From the NCBI GenBank assembly GCA_046294625.1, contig JBKBKN010000006.1:83648-147647 (forward strand): DNA of 64,000 nucleotides, read 5' to 3'. The DNA is from JBKBKN01 sp046294625. GTDB taxonomy: Bacteria > Bacteroidota > Bacteroidia > M30B66. A program made the position numbers and the translations under genes. Positions 54,256-63,648 of this stretch are shown here, piece after piece. Within the stretch, counting starts at the first letter, position 1. Each line of letters starts with the position of its first letter. The notes under the pieces are model-generated. The model ran no database searches, was not told the DNA's origin, and saw only the letters and a list, made by a program, of their open reading frames with translations.

Positions 54256-56344
54256 ATTTATCATTTTGTTACTCTCCTTAGCAGCATCAAATAGCCAGGC
54301 ACAGAAAGGGATTGTTCCTCCCAAGGCAAAGGAAAAAGCCCAAAAGACCAAAATTCACGATAAAGAAATGATTGATGAGTTTGCGTGGCTCAGAGACATT
54401 CAAAATCCTGAAGTAGTGGCACATTTGAATGCTGAAAATGAACATACGGATGCCATGATGTTTGGCACGCTAGACCTTCAAAAAAAACTCAAGGAAGAGA
54501 TGCTCCATATTACTCCACAAGAGCGAAAGTCACTCCCTTATTTGAGTAATGATTATTATTACTTCTCTGAGCGTAAAAAAGGTGAAGAGTATTTTTCGTG
54601 GTATCGACAACCAAAAGATACAGCTCAAGAAGCAAAGTTGCTTATTGATGTAAATGCATTGTCCAAAAATTATCCTTATTTCCGCTTGATGAATTTCAAG
54701 GTAAGTCCTGATAATAATTGGGTGGCATATATGGCAGACACTTTAGGCAACAATGAAGGTGTGCTTTTTATTCGAAATATCAGAGGAAAAGAAGTTTTGA
54801 AAATTCCTGCTAGGGTGGGGGATATGGAATGGATGAGCAATAGCCGCGATATTATCTACACCATTCGCAACGATGCCTGGCGTGTGGACAAGGTAGTGGT
54901 GCAAAACATCAACACCTTGCAAAATGTATTCAAAATCATCCTCGAAGAAAAGGACGAACGTTACGATCTTAGAATTCGCAAGTCTCTTTCTGGAGCTTTT
55001 ATTTTCATAGAAAGCAGCAGTTTTAGTGGTAATGAATATCATTTTGTCGATGCTGCCACTCCTAATGTAAAACCAATACTCTTTCGAAAGCGTCAGTATA
55101 AGCTGATTTATCACCTTCATCATCACCCCGACAAGGGATTCGTAGTGCATCACAATGAAGGGAGAAGTAATTTTAAAGTTGCAATACATCCTGTAGCACC
55201 TTACAAAGCAGAAAATCTGATTGACATACATATTCCAGTAAATCAGGTTTTTGTGTACAAAATTGAAGCCTTTCGCGATCACATTGCGTTGTATGAGAAA
55301 TTTGATGCCCGCAAATCTGTCAGATTAATTAATTACACCGGACTGGAAAAAGCAGAGATGCGCCCAGAAGAGAATGACGGAAATGTGGAAGGTGAAAACA
55401 ATTTTGAGTTTAATGCGCAAAGCTTTAGGTATCAGATTAACAGCTTTCTGCGTCCCAAAAGCATATTTGACTATGACTTTGTATCTTCAAAACATATTTT
55501 AAAAGATCGGGAGCCAACACCGGACTTTAATCCAAAACAATATCGAGAGGAAGTGATTTATGCTACTGCACGAGATGGTGAAGTGATTCCGGTGAGTCTG
55601 TTCTATAAAGAAGGGATACTACAGAATGGGCAAAATCCTTGTTTGTTATATGGTTATGGTGCTTATGGTTATGGCACATATTCGTATTTCAATCCGTACC
55701 TTTTAAACTTGATTGACCGGGGCTTTATCTACGCTATAGCGCATGTGCGTGGTGGTGATGAAAAAGGTTATGACTGGTATGAACAAGGTAAAATGAAACA
55801 AAAGATGAATAGTTTTACCGATTTTATTGCAGTAGCCGAGCATTTGATTGGTAATCTTTACACCAGTCCATCCAGGCTTATAGCAAAAGGAGGTTCTGCC
55901 GGAGGCTTGTTGATGGGCGCTGTAGTGAATATGCGACCTGATTTGTTTCGTGCTGTAGTGCTCAATGTACCTTTTGTAGATGTGATCAACACCATGCTCG
56001 ATGAAACCCTGCCGCTTTCTACGGGCGAATTTCTTCAATGGGGCAATCCTAAGGTAAAAGAAGATTTTGACTATATGGTGCAGTATAGTCCTTTCGACAA
56101 TGTAAAGAAACAGAAATATCCACTGATGCTTTTTACCACAGGTATCATGGACAAGCAAGTAGGCTATTGGGAGCCAACCAAAATGGTAGCCCGTTTACGC
56201 AAACTTAATCCGGATGGATTGCCTGTTTTGCTTCGCTGCGAAATGAAAAGCGGACACTCCGGTGGCTCTGCACTGACTAAGAGAATCGCAGAGCGCGCTT
56301 TTGAGCACGCATTCATTTTGAGTAGTGTAGGGATAAATAAGTGA
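54248..56344 (+). CDS. prolyl oligopeptidase family S9 peptidase (oligopeptidase B-like)
   Basis: 698 residues from ATG 54248, which gives the signal MHKFIILLLSLAASNSQAQ; the ATG at 54176 would place it behind 24 unrelated residues. The N-terminal propeller (about 30-410) starts HDKEMIDEFAWLRDIQNPEV. The hydrolase domain has YGYGAYGYGTYSYFNP, RGGDEKGYDWYEQGK, the nucleophile AKGGSAGGLLMGAV (about 549), FVDVINTMLDETLPLSTGEF and WGNP. The acid is in TTGIMDKQVGYWEP and the His in SGHSGGS. It cleaves peptides in the periplasm or outside. It overlaps the methyltransferase stop by 8 bp. Confidence 0.92.
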   Translation: MHKFIILLLSLAASNSQAQKGIVPPKAKEKAQKTKIHDKEMIDEFAWLRDIQNPEVVAHLNAENEHTDAMMFGTLDLQKKLKEEMLHITPQERKSLPYLSNDYYYFSERKKGEEYFSWYRQPKDTAQEAKLLIDVNALSKNYPYFRLMNFKVSPDNNWVAYMADTLGNNEGVLFIRNIRGKEVLKIPARVGDMEWMSNSRDIIYTIRNDAWRVDKVVVQNINTLQNVFKIILEEKDERYDLRIRKSLSGAFIFIESSSFSGNEYHFVDAATPNVKPILFRKRQYKLIYHLHHHPDKGFVVHHNEGRSNFKVAIHPVAPYKAENLIDIHIPVNQVFVYKIEAFRDHIALYEKFDARKSVRLINYTGLEKAEMRPEENDGNVEGENNFEFNAQSFRYQINSFLRPKSIFDYDFVSSKHILKDREPTPDFNPKQYREEVIYATARDGEVIPVSLFYKEGILQNGQNPCLLYGYGAYGYGTYSYFNPYLLNLIDRGFIYAIAHVRGGDEKGYDWYEQGKMKQKMNSFTDFIAVAEHLIGNLYTSPSRLIAKGGSAGGLLMGAVVNMRPDLFRAVVLNVPFVDVINTMLDETLPLSTGEFLQWGNPKVKEDFDYMVQYSPFDNVKKQKYPLMLFTTGIMDKQVGYWEPTKMVARLRKLNPDGLPVLLRCEMKSGHSGGSALTKRIAERAFEHAFILSSVGINK

Positions 56345-56398
56345 TAATGATCAGAATGAGTTTGGGTTCCGGTAGATGTTATTATAGAAATTACTTCA

Positions 56399-56863
56399 TC
56401 AATACTCAAAAAACAATCTACAGTTAATCCACTCCCCGTCAAGTTGCGCTTCAAATTTTTCGTAGAAACGGATTGCGGGCTCATTCCAGTCGAGTACCTG
56501 CCATTCTAATCGGGCGGCCTTTCGGCGCTTAGCTTCTTTGATTACTTCTTGCATCATGATTCGGCCAATTCCTTTGCCTCTGTATGGCTCATGCACAATA
56601 ATATCATCCAAATAAACACATTTACCTTTCCAGGTGCTGTATTTGTTGAAGAAGATGGCAGCCGCAATCACTTTTCCAGTCCATTCGGCCACCAAAAAAT
56701 CATAGATTTTTTCAGGCCCAAAGCCGTCTTTCAACATACTTTCTTTGGTCACTGTGACTTCATGTGACGCTTTTTCATAGAGTGCCAATTCTTTGACAAG
56801 CTCCAGCACCTGAGCAATGTCTTCTTCTTCGCCTTTTCTGACGAGCAGTTCTTCTAAAATCAT
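56399..56863 (-). CDS. GNAT acetyltransferase (diamine acetyltransferase-like)
   Basis: 154 residues. The GNAT acetyl-CoA box is VHEPYRGKGIGRIMMQEVIK (about 90, R-G-x-G-x-G/A). Further motifs are YEKASHEVTVTKESMLKDGF and KCVYLDDIIV with LEWQVLDWNEPAIRFYEKF (about 118), a pattern shared with the spermidine/spermine acetyltransferase group. The substrate is not certain. Its start overlaps the stop of porX by 4 bp, so it belongs to the same transcript. Confidence 0.88.
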   Translation of the reverse strand: MILEELLVRKGEEEDIAQVLELVKELALYEKASHEVTVTKESMLKDGFGPEKIYDFLVAEWTGKVIAAAIFFNKYSTWKGKCVYLDDIIVHEPYRGKGIGRIMMQEVIKEAKRRKAARLEWQVLDWNEPAIRFYEKFEAQLDGEWINCRLFFEY

Positions 56864-58413
56864 TTTGCTGAAAGCGTTATGAACGGAATCAGCATTTCTT
56901 CCATAGAGATTCCACCATGCTGAAAGGTGTTTCGATAATAATTCACGAAATAATTATAGTTATTCGGATATGCAAAAAACAAATCTTCTTTTGCAAAGAT
57001 AAATGTCTGGCTCACGTTGATACGCGGCAAAAAGATATCTGCGGGATTTTTAACCTCATATACATCTTTCTGCTCATAATTCAGATTTTTACCTTGCTTG
57101 TAACGAAGGTTTGTATTGGTGTTGCGATCGCCAATTACTTTCGAAGGATCTTTAACGCGTATGGTGCCATGGTCGGTAGTGATGATTACTTTGGCCTTGC
57201 GCTCGGCAATCGATTTAATGATATCTAACAAAGGTGAATGCTCCATCCAACTGGTGGTGATGGAGCGATAAGCCTTTTCATCATCGGCAAGCTCACGTAT
57301 TACTTCCATTTCGGTGCGTGCATGTGAAAGCATATCCACAAAATTGTAAACAATCACATTCAACTTGTTATTCATCAGATTGGAGATATTCTCCGCAAGC
57401 TTTTTCCCACCGGCCTGATTAGTCACTTTGGTGTAGGTGTGTTTGTAGTCTTTGCCGGTTCGCTTGAGATGCTCTGATAGAAAATCAGCTTCAAACTGAT
57501 TTTTTCCACCTTCATCATCGTCGTTGAGCCACATTTTGGGAAAGCGTTTTTCAATTTCTGAAGGCATCATTCCGGCAAAAAACGCATTTCTAGCATATTG
57601 TGTAGCTGTGGGTAAAATGCTGCAATAGATATCTTCATCATCCACCTTTAAATATTCACCAATGATTGGTTTAATGACCTTCCATTGGTCAAATCTCAAA
57701 TTGTCAATCAGAATGAGGAAAGTGGTTTCGCTCTTGTCAATCTCAGGTATCGCCTTAGCTTTAAATACATTGTGCGACATGAGTGGCGCATCATCCGACT
57801 GTCCCTTGAGCCAGCTTTCATAGTTTTTGATCACGTAGCGACTGAAAAGATTGTTGGCATCAGATTTTTGCATACGCAAAATCTCTTCCATACCTTCTTC
57901 TTTGGTTTTGGTTAACTCTAATTCCCAATAAACGAGCTTTTGATACACATCTTTCCATTCATCGAAACTTAAACGATCGCTGAGTTGCATGCCAATGTTG
58001 CGAAACTCCTGTTGGTAAGCCGAACTTGTTTTTTCTTTTATTAAACGCTTGTTTTCAAGATTCTTCTTTAGCGAAAGCAGTATTTGATTAGGGTTTACCG
58101 GCTTAATCAGGTAATCTGAAATTTTGGAGCCGATCGCATCTTCCATAATATGCTCTTCTTCACTTTTGGTAATCATGATCACCGGTAGATCGCTTTTCAA
58201 TTGCTTGATTTTAATCAAGGTTTCAAGACCCGAAATACCGGGCATGTTTTCGTCAAGCAGCACGATGTCAAAGTCTTGATCCTGAACCATATCCAGTGCA
58301 TCACTTCCATTGTTAGCTGTTTGTACTTCGTATCCTTTTTCCTTTAAAAAAAGTATATGTGGTTTGAGCAATTCGATTTCATCGTCGGCCCAAAGAATAT
58401 TCGTTTTTTCCAT
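56860..58413 (-). CDS. porX: PorX: response regulator with PglZ (alkaline-phosphatase-like) domain
   Basis: 517 residues. The receiver domain (1-120) has TNILWADDEIELLKPHILFL and the phospho-acceptor in FDIVLLDENMPGISGLETLI (about 54), with MITKSEEE and DYLIKPVNP. A helical linker follows (about 120-205), then a PglZ domain: FLILIDNLRFDQWKVIKPII, SILPTATQYARNAFFAGMMP and VIITTDHGTIRVK, which carry the metal-binding and nucleophile residues of the alkaline phosphatase superfamily. This architecture is PorX, the regulator of the T9SS in Bacteroidota. Its histidine kinase PorY is not seen here. Several T9SS cargo genes lie in the window. Confidence 0.94.
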   Translation of the reverse strand: MEKTNILWADDEIELLKPHILFLKEKGYEVQTANNGSDALDMVQDQDFDIVLLDENMPGISGLETLIKIKQLKSDLPVIMITKSEEEHIMEDAIGSKISDYLIKPVNPNQILLSLKKNLENKRLIKEKTSSAYQQEFRNIGMQLSDRLSFDEWKDVYQKLVYWELELTKTKEEGMEEILRMQKSDANNLFSRYVIKNYESWLKGQSDDAPLMSHNVFKAKAIPEIDKSETTFLILIDNLRFDQWKVIKPIIGEYLKVDDEDIYCSILPTATQYARNAFFAGMMPSEIEKRFPKMWLNDDDEGGKNQFEADFLSEHLKRTGKDYKHTYTKVTNQAGGKKLAENISNLMNNKLNVIVYNFVDMLSHARTEMEVIRELADDEKAYRSITTSWMEHSPLLDIIKSIAERKAKVIITTDHGTIRVKDPSKVIGDRNTNTNLRYKQGKNLNYEQKDVYEVKNPADIFLPRINVSQTFIFAKEDLFFAYPNNYNYFVNYYRNTFQHGGISMEEMLIPFITLSAK

Positions 58414-58480
58414 CTGATTTTTAATAACTTTCCCGGCAAATTTACGCTTAATAAACTCACTTAAATTTTAAATATTGTTA

Positions 58481-59731
58481 GTGAAACTTACTCCGAATAA
58501 AAAAAAGATTTTCAACGACCCGGTTTATGGTTTTGTAAATGTTACTGATCCGCTGCTGTACGATTTAATTGAGCATCCTTTTTTTCAGCGTCTTCGACGA
58601 ATCCGTCAGTTAGGATTAACCGACTATGTATATCCCGGTGCACACCACACCAGGTTTCATCATGCACTTGGGGCTATGCATCTGATGAATATGGCATTAG
58701 AAGTGTTGCGTTCAAAAGGTCATGAAATTAGTGATGAAGAAGCACTTGGAGCGCTAGTGGCCATTCTTTTGCATGATGTGGGACATGGGCCATTTTCGCA
58801 TGCACTTGAACATACCTTAGTTCAAGGAATTCATCACGAAGACATTTCTTTATTGTTGATGAATAAGCTCAACGAAGAATTTAATGGGGCGCTAAGTCTG
58901 GCAATTAGAATTTTCAAAGATGAATATCCTAAAAAGTTTCTCCATCAGCTCGTATCATCACAGCTCGATGTGGACAGACTCGATTATCTCAACCGCGATA
59001 GTTTCTACACCGGTGTAGCCGAAGGTACTGTTGGCTCAGATCGTATCATACACATGTTTCAGGTGGTGAATGATGAATTGGTCATAGAGGAAAAGGGAAT
59101 CTACAGTATAGAAAAGTTTATCATCGCCCGACGATTTATGTATTGGCAAGTCTATTTGCATAAAACTGTGCTCTCTGCCGAAAATCTTTTGGTTAACATG
59201 TTGGTGAGAGCCAAAGAAGTATATTCAAAAGACATTGCTCTTTTTGCTACATCAGGTTTGCGTTTTTTCTTAGAAAGTAAAGCAGAAGGTCAAGACTTGC
59301 TCAATGCTGATGCTTTTGTACAGCATTTTACGTCGCTTGATGATTATGATGTTTTTGCTTGTGCAAAAGAGTGGACAAGACATTCAGATCAAATACTATC
59401 ATCTTTAAGCAGGCGATTAATCGAACGAAAATTGTTAAAGATAAAACTCGGCTCAGAAGAATTTAATCCGGATTTATTGAAGCGATTAAGGATAGATTTT
59501 GCCAATGAGAATGGACTTAACGAAGTCGATGCATCCTTTTTTATCTTCACCGGAGAAATTGCCAATAGTGCCTACAGGCCGGATGAAGAACATATCAAAA
59601 TTTTGATGAAATCGGGTAAAGTATTGGGTATTCATGAAGCATCAGATCAAATGCGCATACCAATGTTGTCACAATCCATAAAAAAGCACTTTATTTGCTA
59701 TCCCAAAAATTTAGAAAATAATTTAAAGTAA
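58481..59731 (+). CDS. HD-domain phosphohydrolase (dNTPase/SAMHD1-like)
   Basis: 416 residues from GTG 58481 (MKLTPNKKKIFNDPVYGFVN); a TTG at 58475 is the longest start. The HD motifs are HHTRFHHALGAMHLMN (H), ILLHDVGHGPFSHALEHTLV (HD, about 92-110) and LDVDRLDYLNRDSFYTG (D). The pattern H..HD..D with YVYPGAHHTRF is that of the SAMHD1/dGTPase-like group, which removes triphosphate from nucleotides. It is divergent from porX and starts the run of lipid A genes, 14 bp before lpxD. Confidence 0.88.
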   Translation: MKLTPNKKKIFNDPVYGFVNVTDPLLYDLIEHPFFQRLRRIRQLGLTDYVYPGAHHTRFHHALGAMHLMNMALEVLRSKGHEISDEEALGALVAILLHDVGHGPFSHALEHTLVQGIHHEDISLLLMNKLNEEFNGALSLAIRIFKDEYPKKFLHQLVSSQLDVDRLDYLNRDSFYTGVAEGTVGSDRIIHMFQVVNDELVIEEKGIYSIEKFIIARRFMYWQVYLHKTVLSAENLLVNMLVRAKEVYSKDIALFATSGLRFFLESKAEGQDLLNADAFVQHFTSLDDYDVFACAKEWTRHSDQILSSLSRRLIERKLLKIKLGSEEFNPDLLKRLRIDFANENGLNEVDASFFIFTGEIANSAYRPDEEHIKILMKSGKVLGIHEASDQMRIPMLSQSIKKHFICYPKNLENNLK

Positions 59732-59745
59732 CAGCAAAGTTTTAA

Positions 59746-60771
59746 ATGGAATACACAGCTAGACAAATTGCTGAACTCCTTCATGGAGAAGTGGTTGGAG
59801 ATCCGGAAGTGAAGATTAACAGATTAGCTAAAATCGAAGAAGCTGAGCCCGGTTCGTTAACTTTTTTGGCGAATCCTAAGTATGAAGAGTTTATATACAC
59901 CACTCGGGCATCCGTTGTGGTAGTTAATGAAAGTTTTGTTCCCCAACGAACCATTCAATCAACCCTAATTAAAGTAAAAGATGCTTACAGAAGCTTTGCT
60001 GTATTGCTCGATGCTTACAACAAACTCACCGGAAACAAAACAGGTGTTGAACAGCCTTCTTTTATAGCATCAACTGCCAAAATAGGCGATAATCCTTACA
60101 TTGGTGCATTTGCTTACATCGGCGAGAATGTAGTCTTAGGCAACAATGTGAAAATTTATCCTGGTGTGTATGTTGGTGATAATAGCGAAATAGGTCACGA
60201 CACAGAGATTTTTGCCGGAGTGAAAATTTATGCAGAAACCAAAATAGGCGCCAATTGCAGAATTCATTCAGGCGCTGTAATCGGTGGAGATGGTTTTGGC
60301 TTTGCACCACAAGACGATAACAACTACATGAAAGTAGCGCAAATCGGTAATGTGATCATTGAAGATAATGTTGAAATCGGTTCCAACACCACTGTAGATC
60401 GAGCTACATTGGGCTCTACTATCATTAGAAAAGGAGTTAAGCTTGACAACTTGATACAGGTGGCGCACAATGTTGAAATAGGTCAACATACTGTTATCGC
60501 AGCCCAGACGGGTATTGCCGGTTCTACAAAAATTGGTAAATTCTGTATGATTGGTGGTCAGGTGGGAATCGTAGGGCACATAGTCATTGCAGATAAAGTA
60601 AAAATAGCCGCCCAGAGTGGTATAGGAGCAAATATTTTGAACGAAGGGGAAATCGTTCAAGGATCGCCTGCATTTAACAATCAGGAATATAAGAAGGCAT
60701 ATCTTGCTTTCAGACGAATGCCGGATGCGCTCAATCAGCTGGAGGAAAAAGGAATCATTAAAAAACAATAA
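59746..60771 (+). CDS. lpxD: UDP-3-O-acylglucosamine N-acyltransferase
   Basis: 341 residues. The N-terminal uridine-binding domain (MEYTARQIAELLHGEVVGDP) is followed by left-handed beta-helix hexapeptide repeats from about 105. IHSGAVIGGDGFGFAPQDDN (about 174) and LIQVAHNVEIGQHTVIAAQT (about 236, catalytic His) mark LpxD. It adds the second 3-hydroxyacyl chain in lipid A synthesis in the cytosol. Followed 6 bp on by the lpxC-fabZ fusion. Confidence 0.97.
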   Translation: MEYTARQIAELLHGEVVGDPEVKINRLAKIEEAEPGSLTFLANPKYEEFIYTTRASVVVVNESFVPQRTIQSTLIKVKDAYRSFAVLLDAYNKLTGNKTGVEQPSFIASTAKIGDNPYIGAFAYIGENVVLGNNVKIYPGVYVGDNSEIGHDTEIFAGVKIYAETKIGANCRIHSGAVIGGDGFGFAPQDDNNYMKVAQIGNVIIEDNVEIGSNTTVDRATLGSTIIRKGVKLDNLIQVAHNVEIGQHTVIAAQTGIAGSTKIGKFCMIGGQVGIVGHIVIADKVKIAAQSGIGANILNEGEIVQGSPAFNNQEYKKAYLAFRRMPDALNQLEEKGIIKKQ

Positions 60772-60777
60772 TCATCC

Positions 60778-62187
60778 ATGTCGGAATTTCAGCAAACATT
60801 AGCTCGTGAAGCGGAAATAAAAGGAATAGGTTTACATACCGGAAAAGAAGTTCATCTAATTATTAAACCTGCACCTGAGAATCACGGTATTGTATTTGAA
60901 AGACGCGATTTGCCTGGTGCTCCCATTATACCTGCTGATGTGGATTATGTATCGGACACATCACGCGGAACTACTCTGAAGAAGGATGATGCACAAGTAG
61001 CTACCATCGAACATATTTTGGCCGCACTCAGAGGGACAGGCATTGATAATGCGGTTGTCTCATTGGATGCTCCCGAATTACCGATTTTGGATGGAAGTGC
61101 CCGTTTTTTTGTAGAAGCAATCAATGCTGCAGGTAGTGTGGCTCAACAAGCTGAGCGCAAATACTTTGAACTGAAAACGAATGTATTTTACCACGATCCA
61201 GCAAAAGGGGTTGAAATCATTGCAATACCGGCAGAACAGTTTAAAGCCAAAGTGATGATTGATTTCAATTCTAAAGTGCTTGGACCACAGCATGCCCAGT
61301 TGGAGCATATCGACGAGTTTCAATCAGAAATAGCCAATTGTCGCACATTCGTTTTTTTACATGAACTCAAGTCTCTTTATCACGCCGGATTGATTAAAGG
61401 CGGAGACCTCAGCAATGCTATCGTTTACGTTGACAAGCAGATTAATGAAGAAGATAAAGCATTTTTATCAAAAATATTTAATAGATCAGAGTTACTCGTT
61501 ACCCATGAAGGTATGGTGAACAATGTGCAACTTCAGCATCAGAATGAATCGGCCCGTCACAAATTATTGGATGTAATTGGTGATCTTTCTTTGGCCGGCA
61601 TGCCATTGAAGGCACAAATCATTGCCACACGCCCAGGCCATGCTGCTAATGTTGAGTTTGCGCGAAAAATCAAGCAACTAATCAAAGCAGAAAAAATTAA
61701 ACGAGTTGATGTTCCGCAATACAACCCTAACATTCCGCCGATATACAATATCAACGATATTTCTCGAATTTTACCTCACCGTCAGCCATTTTTGTTGGTT
61801 GATAAAATTATTGAGCTCTCAGAGAATCAAGTGGTAGGGGTGAAGAATGTGACGATGAATGAAGATTTTTTTCGCGGCCACTTTCCCGACAATCCAATCA
61901 TGCCGGGCGTGCTTCAGGTAGAAGCAATGGCTCAGGTGGGTGGCATTTTAGCGCTTAATGCGGTGGAAGATCCGGAAAATTACTCCACTTATTTCATCAA
62001 AATTGAGAATGTAAAATTCAAACAAAAAGTAATTCCCGGTGATACATTGGTTTTCAGACTGGATCTGCTCAGCCCCATTCGCCGGGGGATTTGCCACATG
62101 AAAGGGCAAGCTTTTGTGGGCGATAAGCTGGTGTCAGAAGCAGAAATGATGGCACAAATTGTGAAAGATAAAGGCTTGAGTAATTAA
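60778..62187 (+). CDS. lpxC-fabZ: bifunctional LpxC deacetylase / FabZ dehydratase
   Basis: 469 residues, two enzymes fused. LpxC (about 1-310) has QTLAREAEIKGIGLHTGKEV, VATIEHILAALRGTGIDNAV (zinc His), LPILDGSARFFVEAI and ESARHKLLDVIGDLSLAGMP (zinc His/Asp). After a linker, FabZ (about 325-469) has ISRILPHRQPFLLVDKIIEL, RGHFPDNPIMPGVLQVEAMA (His/Glu active site) and QVGG. LpxC makes the committed deacetylation step of lipid A; FabZ dehydrates 3-hydroxyacyl-ACP, which competes for the same acyl donors. This fusion is typical of Bacteroidota. Confidence 0.97.
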   Translation: MSEFQQTLAREAEIKGIGLHTGKEVHLIIKPAPENHGIVFERRDLPGAPIIPADVDYVSDTSRGTTLKKDDAQVATIEHILAALRGTGIDNAVVSLDAPELPILDGSARFFVEAINAAGSVAQQAERKYFELKTNVFYHDPAKGVEIIAIPAEQFKAKVMIDFNSKVLGPQHAQLEHIDEFQSEIANCRTFVFLHELKSLYHAGLIKGGDLSNAIVYVDKQINEEDKAFLSKIFNRSELLVTHEGMVNNVQLQHQNESARHKLLDVIGDLSLAGMPLKAQIIATRPGHAANVEFARKIKQLIKAEKIKRVDVPQYNPNIPPIYNINDISRILPHRQPFLLVDKIIELSENQVVGVKNVTMNEDFFRGHFPDNPIMPGVLQVEAMAQVGGILALNAVEDPENYSTYFIKIENVKFKQKVIPGDTLVFRLDLLSPIRRGICHMKGQAFVGDKLVSEAEMMAQIVKDKGLSN

Positions 62188-62192
62188 TTTCT

Positions 62193-62200
62193 TATTTTCG
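62193..62200 (+). promoter_or_regulatory. possible internal promoter before lpxA
   Basis: TATTTTCG is close to TAnnTTTG (one mismatch) and lies 16 bp before the lpxA ATG, in the longest gap (29 bp) of this operon. No -33 element is clear. Confidence 0.3.
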
Positions 62201-62216
62201 CCTTCACATTAACTTA

Positions 62217-63005
62217 ATGAGCAACCATCTTTCTTCCATTCATCCTTCGGCCCAAATAGGCACAGATGTTACCATAAGCCCTTTTGTAACCATTTATAGC
62301 GATGTAGTGATTGGCGATAATACTTGGATCGGTCCGAATGTAACCATTATGGATGGAGCAAGAATTGGTCGCAACTGCAGAATTTTTCCGGGCGCGGTGA
62401 TTTCAGCTATTCCTCAAGATTTAAAATTTGACGGTGAACAATCTATTGTTGAAATAGGCGACAATGTTACGATTCGAGAATTTGTAACCGTAAATAAAGG
62501 TACTGTGGACCGAATGAAAACATCAGTAGGAGACAACACGCTGTTGATGGCTTACGTCCATGTGGCGCATGACTGCATTATTGGTAAAAACTGCATTATT
62601 GCAAATGCCGTGAATATGGCTGGACATGTATTGGTTGATGATTTTGTAGTAATAGGCGGCATGTCGGCAGTGCATCAGTTTGTCCATATCGGAAAGCATG
62701 CGATGTTATCAGGAGGATCACTTGTTAGAAAAGATATTCCACCCTTTATCCGTGCCGGTCGAGAGCCACTCAGTTACATTGGTGTAAACTCTATAGGTCT
62801 TCGCAGACGTGGTTTTTCAAACGAAGCCATCAACGAAATACAGGATGTGTATCGAAAATTCTACCTATCTGGAATGAACACCAGTCAAGCTTTAGATTAT
62901 ATTGAAAAGTTTCTGCCGGTGAGCATTGAAAGAGACGAAATACTGCAGTTTGTTCAAATGTCGAAAAGAGGAATCATCCGAACGAATGGAGGCAGCGAAG
63001 ATTGA
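62217..63005 (+). CDS. lpxA: acyl-ACP--UDP-N-acetylglucosamine O-acyltransferase
   Basis: 262 residues, the family length. It has hexapeptide repeats from SIHPSAQIGTDVTISPFVTI, then GAVISAIPQDLKFDGEQSIV, MAYVHVAHDCIIGKNCIIAN (catalytic His, about 125), GGMSAVHQFVHIGKHAMLSG and the C-terminal helices with YIGVNSIGLRRRGFSNEAI. It begins lipid A synthesis by acylating UDP-GlcNAc. It overlaps the next gene's chosen start by 20 bp. Confidence 0.97.
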   Translation: MSNHLSSIHPSAQIGTDVTISPFVTIYSDVVIGDNTWIGPNVTIMDGARIGRNCRIFPGAVISAIPQDLKFDGEQSIVEIGDNVTIREFVTVNKGTVDRMKTSVGDNTLLMAYVHVAHDCIIGKNCIIANAVNMAGHVLVDDFVVIGGMSAVHQFVHIGKHAMLSGGSLVRKDIPPFIRAGREPLSYIGVNSIGLRRRGFSNEAINEIQDVYRKFYLSGMNTSQALDYIEKFLPVSIERDEILQFVQMSKRGIIRTNGGSED

Positions 63006-63648
63006 AAATGAGTCTATAAGCATTCACCTGAAGGATGTCGGTAAACGATTTAACTACACCTGGATATTCAGAAATATCGATCTGGAATTAATTTCAGGGG
63101 AAAAAATTGCCTTACTAGGAGCAAATGGTAGTGGCAAGTCCACCTTAATGCAATGTATTGCAGGCTATCAAACCATTTCGGAAGGTAAGTTAACCATTCG
63201 CAAAAATCAAAATGTAATTGATCCGGCAACTTTTTACAATGAAATAAGCATTGCTGCGCCATATCAAGAGTTGATAGATGATTTCACCTTCTTGGAAATG
63301 TTGGATTTTCATTTCAAGCTAAAAATAATACGCAATGGCTACTCCGTTTCAGATTTAATTAACTTATCTGAACTGGAGCATGTTAAGGGCAAAAAACTGC
63401 TTTATTTTTCTTCGGGCATGCGCCAAAGGGTAAAACTCATCATGGCAGTGATGTCTGATACTCATTTTTTGTTTCTCGATGAACCCTGCGCAAATCTTGA
63501 CACTAAAGGGGTGAATTGGTATAGAAATCTGATTGAACAGCACACGCCAGGCAGGGCTGTAATCGTGTGTTCGAACCATCAATCATTTGAGTATGATTTT
63601 TGTCAGGAAGTATTTGAGTTAAACCATCAAACTTTGCATAAAATATGA
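62986..63648 (+). CDS. small ABC transporter ATPase
   Basis: 220 residues from ATG 62986, which overlaps lpxA by 20 bp; the longer frame from 62926 would overlap by 80. Walker A GANGSGKSTLMQC (about 40), signature YFSSGMRQRVKLIMAV (about 141), Walker B FLFLDEPCANLD and H-loop CSNH are present. It is a single ATPase domain resembling the CcmA/NatA type, with a partner permease expected elsewhere. It always sits next to lpxA in related genomes as far as I recall, but its cargo is not established. Confidence 0.85.
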   Translation: MEAAKIENESISIHLKDVGKRFNYTWIFRNIDLELISGEKIALLGANGSGKSTLMQCIAGYQTISEGKLTIRKNQNVIDPATFYNEISIAAPYQELIDDFTFLEMLDFHFKLKIIRNGYSVSDLINLSELEHVKGKKLLYFSSGMRQRVKLIMAVMSDTHFLFLDEPCANLDTKGVNWYRNLIEQHTPGRAVIVCSNHQSFEYDFCQEVFELNHQTLHKI

